From: Climacteris rufus
Lineage: Eukaryota; Chordata; Aves; Passeriformes; Climacteridae
DNA length: 64,000 nucleotides
Direction of reading: 5' to 3'
Assembly (NCBI GenBank): GCA_013398175.1
Contig: VZRZ01004224.1
Coordinates: forward strand, 623,719-687,718
Shown: piece by piece, positions 47,448 through 58,483 of the stretch
Layout of the letters: each line of letters starts with the position of its first letter
Position numbering within the stretch: position 1 is the stretch's first letter
Translations under genes and position numbers: made by a program
The notes under the pieces: model-generated
What the model was told of the DNA's origin: nothing
What the model saw: the letters and a program-made list of their open reading frames with translations, nothing else
The model's database searches: none

Positions 47448-50400
47448 GCAGGAAAATAAGCCTGTTCACTACAGTATGGTCACCAGAAAAGAAATGCTAC
47501 CATCAGGACTTCCTCTAAAGGCTCAGTTCATACTGAACTAAACACTAAACTCAAATATTCTTGCAAACCGAAAGTAAAAATTAAACCCATGGCATGGCAT
47601 ATATGCATCAGGTCCAGACTGTGGTTGTGTTAATAATAAGTCTGGGTCCCAAACAATTTCTTGGTATACCGACAAACCAGATAACAAGGCTGATGGTCTC
47701 ACATCCAGGCCCCATTGCTTTATGACTTTGATGTGAAAAGAGCCAGTCAAATCCTTCCATTACATCTTAAGAGATAAATAATAATTTGTGCTGCAAAGGG
47801 AATACCAAAATGATGCTAATAAAAGATTTTAAATTACACAAAGACCAAAATTAATAAAATAAAGGCTCTGTTCCAAACACAGATCTATTATGCCACTGAG
47901 ACTTGACAATTAATAGTTGTTCTGACCATGCAGTCTGGGAAATAACTGGATTAAAAGTCATGAACTCCCTCATTCTGCAGAGGGACAAGCAGGATGCTCT
48001 GATACTCAAGAATCTTCACATACTAACTAAGCTGGGTCATTTGCCACTGGCAGTGACTTCTGTGCTACACAATCAGCTGTTGATTCCTGTACACTTACAG
48101 TCATGTGCTGCAGAACAAAACCTCTTATTAGCATTTTTTTCAGTTAAGTATTGCAAACAGACTAATGATCTACTAATTACAGTCTTGTCTCTTCCCGTAT
48201 TACACCATATGGTTTCTGCAGACAAGAGGCAGAAGCTAATCTGGTGGAGAAACAGTGTTTCACTGGGTATTCAGCCCACTGTTTAGATAAAGACACTAAC
48301 AATAGCAGTAAGACAAACTGAGCAAATGAATGTTTTGCTAAATTGAGGTCCTGGAAGACAATAAAAAAGTAAATTGTTTCAGTTGTAATAAATTTAAACA
48401 AAATGCAAATCCCAGCTGTATCCTATACAAGAATTTTTGACAGGGAATTCATTGGTTGAGAAAATGGTCTAAAATAACTCCAGTTCATCTCTGTAAATCT
48501 GGAGGACAGAGCATCAGAGCACCAGGCATTTCTGTTTCATCATATATCTGAAGGCAGTGACATCCAGAGGCAGTGAACAGCACCACTCATGCTGGAGAAA
48601 CTGTGCCAAGCAAGTTTATTTGTGATAACCCACCTAGCAGCTCTTAGAAGTTGCCACTGAAACCACATGTGACAGATTTGTGGCACCTGTTTGCCATCTC
48701 CTCCTAATGTGTTTCAATGCAGTTCATAATACCTGTTCAGTCTGGTTTTTACTGCTGCTTTGAGGCATCATTGTTATAATGATGAATATCAGCAGCAGAG
48801 GAAAAGCAGCCAATAAGTAATTTTCCAAACGACCATGTGTAATTCACAGAGCTTCAGTATACCTAAATGCCAGCTAATATTGTTTGAACACAGAAATTCA
48901 AGGAATGTTGTTGTAGAGCTGCCCCAATCTGCAGTTGGGACCCAATGTTAGTGCAAAATGGTGAAATATCTCAGAAGTGATGGAGCTGGAGATGCTGCAG
49001 CATATTCACAGAGGAAAACAAAAGCTACTGGATTTCTTTGCACCAAAACAAAGGTTTCAGTGACTCCAGTAAGGGGAAATACATAAGAAGCCACTGGGAC
49101 AGGTTGCCCCAGGGAATTCTACACATGAGAGTCCATCAGAATGAAACAAGACTAGAAAGGTGGGACTTGCTGACACTAATCCCATCATTGGCTCTGCACA
49201 TTTAGAAAATTGCTCTCAGAGGCCTGTGAAAAGGATCCCATGCACAGGTCTATACCACTCCCAACTATGCTGGGCTGCTGTCCTCAGTGGGACAGCCTCT
49301 GCTGGAAGGCAATGCACCTGCCTGATTTAGACAGCTACCTCCTGATAAAATGCATTGTTTCTTAGAAACTCTGCCCCAGCAGCCCCTGATGCCTGCCTTG
49401 CATATGATTGTCTGTGGTGCAGATAAGGAATTTGGACAGGCAACCTCCCCAGTTTCTTACAAGCTGGGACGTGCAAAATGCTTCAGAGACAGCCCAAAGG
49501 CTGCCAAAGACTGTAACTTGAAAATGCTTCTCTCAGTTTTCCTGTTCATTTGTTCATCCCTGAATAAATCCAAGATAAGCTATACAAATGCCGAGTGCTT
49601 GATTGAAAAATCTGAAGTCAAGCCAAGTATGAACTGTGTGAGCCCTGGGTGCAGTGGCCAGACATCATTTGTGACTGGCTGGTGGGTCCACCAGAGGACA
49701 CCCATGAAAGTGGGTGACTCCAAGAAGCAGCTGACTGAAAACCCCCGTGTGCCTCAGAGTACATCTATCAAGGGAGAATATTGTGGCATCTTTTTGTCTT
49801 CATCTTTAAAAATACAAACTGTTATAGCCTATTATTTGTTTAAGAAACTCTTTTTGGCCAATAGTTTTGTAGAACTTAACTGTTGTAACATGCTGCCCTC
49901 TGAAGTTAATTCACTGCCAAATTCAGCAAAGGTCATCAAATCCAAACAAATTTGTCTTTGAAAAGCACTGTTCAAATTTATCGCTGAGGTGCATCAACAG
50001 TTGATGGTTCTCAGCCTGGCTCACTGACTATTGGACCATCTAATCATCTCTTCCTTATGGCCCTAGCTACTGGACTTCCCCAGATTCATCCCTGCCTAAG
50101 AACTAGTCCAAATCCTCCAGAAAATCATACTACCTTCAGTTAATAAATACACTTGTAATGAAGCAAACATCATTGCTATCGCAAAAAAAAAAATAAAAAA
50201 AAAATTTCAAGTTTGTGTTCTGTGGTCTTCCAGACACTGGATCTTGTAACAAATTTAATAAAGCTATTTTAATAAATCTTTAGCTTGATGAATAGGGGAG
50301 AACTCTCACTTTCTAGAGTCATCCAGTTTGCATCATCACATAAAGAGGGTATACAACCTTGTCCTTTTTTTTATGGTAAGGTACTGGTCAGCTAGTTTTC

Positions 50401-50639
50401 CAAGGAAACTCTCCATTGGTACCCAGAATTTATCCTCCTTATCCTAAAATTTATAGTCTAGTATCTACAAACAGGACAGTTTTGTAGTCAAATGACACTG
50501 TTAATTTCTGGGCCTTCCCCTGTGATATTCCATTTACTCCTTGTCAGTGATCCTTGAGTTTTTCTGATACACTTCATGCCACTGCATCTTATTCAGGAGG
50601 CAGTCTGTGTTTTATTCTTGCTCTTTGTCAAGAACAGCA
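47448..50639. other. Intergenic, no supported gene
   Basis: Contains a 203-codon ATG frame at 49350-49961 (plus strand) that resembles no protein I know and has no recognisable splice or domain context. No repeat family was recognised in the rest. An A-rich run lies near 50181-50204. Confidence 0.6.
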
Positions 50640-51120
50640 TAGGATAAAGAACCAGTCTCTCTGGGGAGACAACTGCATTACCTGATGAAGATTTGCCATT
50701 TACAGTCATATTCAGTCTAGGGAGTTTATCCAGTTTAAAATATTTTCCTTACTTTATCTTGGTACTGTATCGTGGCAGTTCCTTAATAAAAATGCCATGT
50801 GCTGCAACGTTAAACGCCTTACAGAAGCACATCACATAGCTCCATTTCCTCTGGCAAACACATTTTAAATTAATCAAAAAAGGATTAACTTGGAAAGATC
50901 TATTTTTCTTTAAAGCCATGCTAATTGACATTAATCAAATTACTCACTAACTCTTCATTTATTGAGTGCCATATCAGCCTTTCCAATATTTTGACAGGCT
51001 GAGGGTTGTAATTAGTCCAGTTGTTCCTTTAATCCCCTCTGAATATTGGCAGAACAACTCTCTTATTAAGCACTACTGCCTTCTGTGAATTGCTATTGAC
51101 AGTTCAGTAGGTGTTGCTCA
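50640..51120 (-). repeat. Ancient CR1-like LINE reverse-transcriptase remnant
   Basis: On the minus strand a frame at 50749-50931 reads NRSFQVNPFLINLKC and SYVMCFCKAFNVAAHGIFIK, ending ELPRY. It aligns with the CR1/L3 RT segment of the form GKSCLTNL and DVIYLDFCKAFDTVPH, LERY. Flanking DNA on the plus strand (aaagccatgctaattgaca, ggttgtaattagtccagttg) also fits this region. Heavy decay suggests an old insertion. Borders are approximate. Confidence 0.6.
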
Positions 51121-51363
51121 TACCCGTGTTAGCTTTTGCCTTGGGGTCACCCTGCTGGAATCTCAGTGTTTGTGTATGAGAATTTCAGACTCATGCCCTT
51201 TCTTTTTTCTTCCATTTTGTTGCTGTTTTTTGAGAAACATTTTGAACAATTTCTTGGTCAGCAGGCAGAGGCCCTTAGCGTATTGCTGATTAAATTCCCC
51301 ATGTTGTGCTGCAGATGAGCTGTGAGAACAGCAGAGGAAACTGGGAAACCCTTTTCAGCTAGG

Positions 51364-51418
51364 NNNNNNNNNNNNNNNNNNNNNNNNNNNNNNNNNNNNN
51401 NNNNNNNNNNNNNNNNNN
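51364..51418. other. Assembly gap (55 N)
   Basis: Run of N followed directly by 30 A residues (51419-51448). The true length of the gap and of the A tract is unknown. Confidence 0.99.
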
Positions 51419-51449
<31 letters not shown>

Positions 51450-51879
51450 CAGAATGGCATGGGCTGGATAGGATGGCTAAAGACCAGAATCCAGTAGTCA
51501 GAGTGAAATTAGTTCCTGTCTGGAGCATCCAGAGCATAATTTCACTTCAGTCTGAATGCTTTTCAAACCTTTGAGATCTGGATCTTCCAACGGAGTGTTC
51601 CCTGCTGGTAAATGAGTGCTATGTGCTGTGGAGATTAGGACCCACTGGGGAGCATTACGGGAATCCTTGACATCCGTAGTGTCCCATGTCTGCCCCCTCT
51701 AATATATCTGCTAGTGGCAGACAAAAATCCTTTCCACCAGGCTGCACTAGGCACTGGTATGCATGTTTCAGTATGTTAATTCAGCCCTGTTAAACTGCTA
51801 ACAGCAAAGTATGCTTCTAAAAGCGTCTTCTAATCTCTCATTTATCTTTTACGTTTTTTTTTTGGTATCTCTTCTTCAG

Positions 51880-52168
51880 TTTTAGTAGCAGAGCGCCCAT
51901 GCAGAAAGGTCAGGTGCCCCAGGGCCGAGTACTCCCAAAGCCGCCTAATCCAGCTAAGGCAGCTGCGGGAATTGCAGAAGGGGCTGAAGCCAAAGGGCAC
52001 AGCTCAGCACGCAACGCGCCTAATCTCCCACACAGAGCGCGGGGCCACCGAGAGGCACCTGCAAACCCAAATATGAACCCAAATATGAACCCAAATATGC
52101 CTCAGCCGGCACACAGGCGCATCCCGTGGGGAGGAAAGACACATTTGGTGGAGAAAGACATCCCTGAG
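51880..52168 (+). other. Candidate unannotated exon / orphan open segment
   Basis: The segment follows a strong polypyrimidine tract and acceptor (ggtatctcttcttcag) and ends in gag before a good donor, gtaaga. One frame is open from acceptor to donor: about 96 codons, with an ATG at 51899, including QVPQGRVLPKPPNPAKAAAG. It also contains three perfect 12-bp units encoding NPNM (52064-52099). CpG content is higher than in the surroundings. No family resemblance was recognised, and mammals have no gene known to me between the two rho genes. It could be a lineage-specific exon, a non-coding RNA exon, or chance. Confidence 0.25.
52064..52099. repeat. 12-bp tandem repeat, three perfect copies
   Basis: AACCCAAATATG repeated three times without change, in frame with the open segment at 51880-52168. 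Confidence 0.97.
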
Positions 52169-55100
52169 GTAAGAGCTCTAATGAAAGGAGAGCGGTGTTC
52201 AAGACATGCCTCCTTGGTGTGCCGTGGCATTGTTGTTCATTTCATGAGGAACTAATGCTCAGTGCATCAGTCCCCAAGCAGTGCGATTCACTCAGGCACA
52301 TTGTTTGCTGGAGCCATTCAGGTTTCTGCCCAGTGCAGGCTTGGCCTATTTCCCTTTTCTTTCATGCAGTGCACAATCCATTTAGGGATTTATAGCGGCT
52401 TAGAGGCCCCTGTATACTGCCTTGTCTCTAGCTGATTTTTATTCTGTGATAAGAAGGCTTGGGGTCACGGGTTCATTGGCACTTGCTCCTCCTTGCCATT
52501 CAAGTTGCATGGAAATCTAATTATTCATTAGTGTTTATGATTTCTTGAGGTCCACCGATGTCCTCATGATTACCTGGAGAAGTTCCAAGGTTTGCTACTA
52601 AAAGCATGTGAATCTGTTCTTATGTGATGTTATAAGCAAAGGGGTGCAAGAGGAACCAGAAGGGAGCAGGGGCATGAACACAAATGTGATAACAAAGTGC
52701 AAAAGCTATTTGTGGTGAAAACCTTGGCCAGTATAAAGTGATGTGATTCCCATCCCAGTGCACACTTATGCCAGATCATACAATGATCTTTAACACCGAA
52801 AACTAAAATCTTCCTGTTTGGACATTTCCCCTGCCCTTCTCTGGCCAGTAGCTCCTGACCTCTGCTCTACACAATCACAGCACATCTTGTTATAGACTGG
52901 AAAAGAGTGTATTTGCCTCTTGTGCCTGCAGAGAAAATAGTCTCTTCTTTCCCTTTCTGTGTGAGCTCCTTTAGTATTAACCATTCCAGTGTAAATACAT
53001 ATATTCACACTTCTCTCATCCTCTCAACTTCCTGGAGGGTTTTATTTCGAGTCATACAAAGAGCAGATCTATGAGAGCTATGAATATCCATCACCTCTGC
53101 TGACACCATCATAGTGAAACTCAATGGAAATGCCACTTATCTCCCAGGTCCCTCATCTCTACTAACATCCTCCTTGGATATGGTCCTATAATCCAACAAA
53201 CATGAGGGATCCAGCTGACATATTTCACCTTACACAGAGTGAGCATGGATCTCCCATGAATGTCCCAAAGAATGGAAGTATACTTCTTAAAAAGGACACA
53301 AATAATGGATGCAGAAATCCCACTAACTTCATATTAAGCCAGATTTTTAAAGTCTCTCACAACACCCATGATAGAAGACACTAAAGAAGTAAAAAACTGT
53401 TCTCTGACCATTGTGTTCTGGAGAACAGAGTGCCATTTCTGCCAGAAACAGAGCTGCACAGGGGAACTAACTTTCCAGAAGTCAAGCAGCATCCTATCTG
53501 TTACACAGGAACCCTTGTGCTCCTCTAGATCCTGTAAATGTAAATCACAGCAGCGCTATGGTGACACACATGTCCATGTTTGCATCAATAGATTTTAGAT
53601 AAAGGCAGACACTTGCTAGGAAGAGGTTAGAAAATGTAAATGCTATGGACTCTTTTATGTGTACCTGCTGTAGCTTGATCATAGCTTCAGGAGTATTTAC
53701 ACAATTTATGTATTTGAAGCTTTGGGTAGTTAGTTAAACAAGAGAAAGCCTAGTTCATTATTTCACTGGAATTTTCATTGTATCAGACACTTAAACTGCA
53801 TTGTGTCTTGCCCTGTCAGGCACTGAAAGTACTCCTGTGTTCCTGTGGTGGGTGGTGGCTTGCGTGACTGTTCTCCAGACTGGATTTCTCCTCCTGACAA
53901 GTTCAGCATCTCAGTATATTGTTGACTCAAAGGCAAAAAATATGTCTCAATTTGTTCTTCTGACTATGTCCTAATTTTGAAGATAATTGGGTTATGAATA
54001 AAACTGGACAAAGTTTACTATTCTGGGATCAAATAGAAAAACTGTATATTTAACAAATGATAATAATTTGTTTGGGCCAAATGGAATGAAAAGTTTACTT
54101 TTGTGACATTCCTTATCATCCTTTGTTAATGAAAATCCAGGAAATCCAGGATTAAAGTCAGTCCGAAGTAGTTTGGGAATCCTGCATTTCTGTGGCCTCA
54201 GTAATTAAGTAAAAGTCCAAGACCCCATTGAGCTCCTCTGAGGACCTTGGTGAACAAAGTGATAAAGTTCTGAAGGAAGGAAAGCAACACCAGTGGGCAG
54301 GTGTTGCGTGGGGCCTGAGCAGGAGCTGGGGGTGGTATCCCTGGGGAGAGACCAAGCTGCTGTAAATGAGGGCAGAGTGTATGTTAAATTTTGTATTTGT
54401 GAACACTCATTTGATGGAAGAACAGGAAAAAATTGCCAAAGCAATTGTCAAACCAAATAAAACTAAATAATAAATCAAAATTAAAATATCTTGACATGTC
54501 TCCAGGATCTTTCCCCCCAAATACATCAGCTGATAAGAGGTATAATAAAGCAATTTGAGGAGACTGCAGTCAGCTCACAGGTAGCCCACAAACTGTAAAA
54601 CCAGATGAACTTGTTAAAAATACTGTTCACTGCAAATGATTAATTCTTTTCATATTTGGTATCCAGGTTTACCTAGTGAATGAATATTATCTTCCATCTC
54701 TAGATATTCTCATGGAGAAAGCAGGCAAAATTAACTCTATGTCTGCTCAAGATCAAAACTAAGCAAAATTGGAGGACAAACTTCTAAAAAGTTGTTCAAT
54801 TCTTCAGTTTTATTTTTCATATATAAGACACATGGCCATCTCTTTTCTTGCTCCTGGATGTTTGAAGTTTCACATTTTTTCTAATTCTGATACACAAACT
54901 TTTCATCATTTTTCCTCCAGGAAAATCAGAAAGAAATAGTGCTGGAAGTGACCTTGGGAAGTAACGTAGTCTAACCTTTGGTCCTAAGACATGATCCACT
55001 GTACCCATCTTAATTATTTCTAGTGAAGGCAATTGCAAACTCTTTTTGTGTCATCTACTGCCATGCTACCCTGTCCTTGCTGTTAGAAAATATTCCTGGT

Positions 55101-57460
55101 ATGTAACCTCATTTCCCCCTTACTAATCTCTCAGTTACCTTTTTTTTCTGTATCTCATGGCCATTTGGAGCAGAGTATTTTTCTCTTTGAAGTGGCTTTT
55201 ACATACCTGGAGGCGTACACTGTGCCGTTTCTACCCTTTCAAGCCCTCCCTTTGGGTTACCACCCAGGTGGTTCAGAGCTTCCTTGAAGATCATTTGCAA
55301 AACGTGTTACACCCTGCAGGTTAGCAGCAAGTCCTGGATAGCTGCTCTGGAGGTACAGCAAGATAAACCCAGCTAAAGCTGGCAAAATTTTGCATCAGTC
55401 CTACAGATACTTCACCAAGAGCGTGCTTCCCTTATCTTGCTTAGGAGAATGCTGTGTGAGATGGTGTGGAAAGCTTATATAAATCTGCTCTGAAGAGCTC
55501 TGAAGCCTGTTGGCCTGTCAGGGAATGAAGTTTGTTCAACATGTTTATTCTTCATAAGCTCATTCTTCATCTAGTCATGACGAGTTTAGAAGTTGTCTGA
55601 TTTTTCTATGAATTGCTCATATTTGAACTTTTCTATGAACAGCAACCCAAAAAAGGGAAACTGAACACATTTTGTGGCCTTCTTGATGTATTCCCTTATC
55701 AAATTCCCTCTGTTGGGAAGAGAATTATTGTTTTCCTACCAAGGGCCCTCCCACAGTTCTAGGGCAGCTAAGTGAATTCATAGTTATCCATTGCTTGTCA
55801 ATCCCCATTGCTCCACTGGTGCATAAGCAAGGGACTGGTATTTTTTAAATATGTGCATGAAGCAACAAAGCTGTATTTCAGAGAATTTGATAAAAGATGT
55901 AATAAAACTTTATATAGATTATTGCAAAGACTGAGAAGAATATATCTAATATCACCCCAGGTGAAAAGAACGGTTCTTAAGGTACTTTTTATTCTCCTTG
56001 AGAAGGATACGTGAATCGGTGTAAATGGAATGCAGGTAATTTTCAAAGGTAAGATGGGTACAACTTTGTTGAACAGCAGCATTGATCAATCATTGCAACA
56101 AACTGCTGGTGACTGATTGCCCATCTCTGGAAGCCTGCGTGACTTTGTGTAGGAAATGTTTTACCTCTGCAAATCACGAAATTGAATCTTTGTCGATTGA
56201 ATGACATTTTAGTGACTTTTAACGTGTTGTTCCTGTGGATCCCAAGGCAGTGTAAATGCTCACTGAAGTCAATAAAGCCTCAGCAGCTTAGACCAGGTAG
56301 AGATCTGCTCCCCAAAGTTTTTAGAAAGAGATGGGTGACCTGACAAAGTGCTCTGAAATAGAAATCTATGGGTAACAGGCAGAGGAAGAAGACCCTTGTC
56401 AGCAAAGGGACGGGACAAAGCTGGTGGTGTCAGCAGAGCACAGGGCAAGGTCTCCATGATCAGGCACAAGTAGGAACCAGAGCTATAAAGCCTTGGGGGG
56501 AGGCACAGAGGAGGAGGAGGAGGGAAAACACGGAGCTGTGGGTGATGCAGGGAGGGTGGAGGTTTGGAGCTCCAAACTGATGCTCAATGTGGCTGGCTTG
56601 ACCACTCATATTTCTGCCCACGCTGTTTTATTTTCTTTACTACAAGTGAGGCTCTTGTCAGCCACAGGAGACCTGGCCCTGTCAGCCACCAGGCCCCCAA
56701 GCTCTCATGCAGCTCTGGTGGGTGTTTGTTGCTCGGTTTTGGCAGGATTAATCCCCCCAAACATCCCTGTGCAGAAGGCAGAGCCATCTCCCCCCTGCTG
56801 CCATACCCTGCTGCTCTGAACACTGGGATACCTTCCAGAGATGGTGCTCAGGAGAGCACAAGTCCTGAAAGCACCAACCATGCTGGCCACAGCACCACTA
56901 TATACTAAAGTAATGTAGAAGAACACACAGGATCAAAATGATGTTTGTAGAGCTAAATAGAAATCAATTTTTTCTGGAAACTGACATATGTTTATTAACA
57001 ATTTTCAATTTATTGCAATGCATGTATTTCTACATGCATTATTACTACACAGATAAGTTTGGTGATTAAAGAATTACTAATGACACCTGCCTGACCAACT
57101 GCACTACTTTACTTACCAAGGCAGAAATACATATATATGTGCCACAGGTATCTGAATAGGGTTCAATTTAAACCAATTAATAAAATTGCCTGTTTGGACT
57201 AAAAATAATTGTTGTCTGAGAATATGTGAATTCAACACTGCTAGAAAATCCCTGCCATCTGACGTAGAAGGATTTATAGGTTTAGTGGAAATTGCTTTCC
57301 CCACTGTCCAGATTAAATACTGCAGGATGATTTTTTGTATGAGTAAACATCCTTTCAATAACGATCAGACCGATAATGTCTTAAAAAGAGAAACAGGATC
57401 TACATTTAGTTTTTCTTCTTCTTGTATGGACTATTTCTGGATACAAGACCTTCAGGTAAC
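52169..57460. other. Intergenic and GABRR1 5' flank
   Basis: No coding exon was recognised. A CR1-like relic lies at about 54925-55210. The GABRR1 promoter and 5' UTR must lie within or upstream of the last part, but I see no clear TATA box or CpG island directly before 57461. Confidence 0.55.
54925..55210 (-). repeat. Old CR1-like LINE 3' fragment
   Basis: Landmarks of a reverse-orientation CR1/L3-type 3' end: ctggaagtgaccttgggaag, gtagtctaacctttggtcc, tttctagtgaaggcaattg and, further on, gtggcttttacatacctgg. Strongly diverged; borders approximate. Confidence 0.45.
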
Positions 57461-57582
57461 ATGTTGACTGTTTATAAAATGCATTTTAGCATCTTCCTCC
57501 TGTTGTGGGGATGGATTTTATCCACTGAATGCAGAACCCACAGACAAGGAAAAGAAATACACGAGGTATACAAAAAAGGCAG
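57461..57582 (+). CDS. GABRR1: GABA-A receptor subunit rho-1, first coding exon (3' partial)
   Basis: The exon starts with an ATG at 57461, has a second in-frame ATG at 57479, and ends with two bases of a split codon before gtaagtct. It reads MLTVYKMHFSIFLLL, then WGWILSTECRTHRQGKEIHE and VYKKGR. Human rho-1 begins MLAVPNMRFGIFLL with WGWVLATESR and EVHEMSKKGR, so both Met positions and the signal peptide (hydrophobic core roughly residues 8-18) align. The first ATG is chosen because the human protein starts there. The donor is phase 2, matching the acceptor phase of GABRR2 exon 2. No exon 2 was found before 64000. Together with GABRR2 upstream this gives a head-to-tail rho-2/rho-1 pair, probably from an old tandem duplication. 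Confidence 0.9.
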
Positions 57583-58298
57583 GTAAGTCTCTCTTTTTTA
57601 CATTTAAATAGCTACTGTTTGAACAAATGTAATGTTTTGGGTGATGATAAAATTACTAACAGATAATTAGAGCTTGCATTTGCAGATTGTGATCTCAGGC
57701 AAAAATACTTTCTGTTGTTTCTTTTGTCAATGAGTAAGTTTTAATGCATTTTCTACAGTGAAAATCACTTCTCTCAAAAAAAAACCAGGGTTCTGAAGTA
57801 TCTTAAAGTTTGAAAGGGTGCAAAAAACCAAGCATTTACATTTATGGTGGTTAAAATGTGGCAGAATATTTATATGAAAACAAAGGTGAAATTTAGGTCC
57901 GTGAGAATAGTTGCATTCACTGAAGATTAGATGGACTTGAGATCTCAAATGAAAACATTCAATTTTTTTTTTTATTTTTCCCATGTAATTTGTTTTATAG
58001 AGCTTTTGAGAGGAAAAAATTAAAGTCTCTCAGCAAGGCTATGGTCAGTTATCAGAAGAAACAGAAAGAGCACTTAGTATATTTAATTAAGGGTAAAATT
58101 ATTTAAAATGTTGTCTATTCTCTCTCTCTCTTTCTCTCTTACAAAAAGACTGTGTGATATTTTGCTCTATCTTGTAGACAGCCATTTTAGGAGGTTTCGT
58201 GTTGAGGAAGGGTTTTTGCTACAACTGAGTTCTGATTAGTTATATTCTATTTGGGGAATATTTGGAATTTTGTATGAGGATTTTTATACTCGGGCATG

Positions 58299-58483
58299 CA
58301 ACAAAGTACATTTTTGCAATATAGCTGATACGTTTAATTTTCTGTTTAAATGCAATGTACTTCTGCTTGTGACAGACTNTCAACAAAGTACATTTGGAGG
58401 AAAAATACTTAGGTTTTTTTGCAATATAGCTGATACATTTAATTTTCTGTTTAAATGCTATGTACTTCTGCTTGTGACAGACT
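58299..58483 (+). repeat. Direct duplication around a single N
   Basis: Copy 1 (58299-58378) and copy 2 (58381-58483) both start caacaaagtacattt and end cttgtgacagact. Copy 2 has about 23 extra bases (ggaggaaaaatacttagg and some T). They also differ by two substitutions, cgtttaat/catttaat and tgcaatg/tgctatg. The N at 58379 and one T separate them. Confidence 0.95.
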
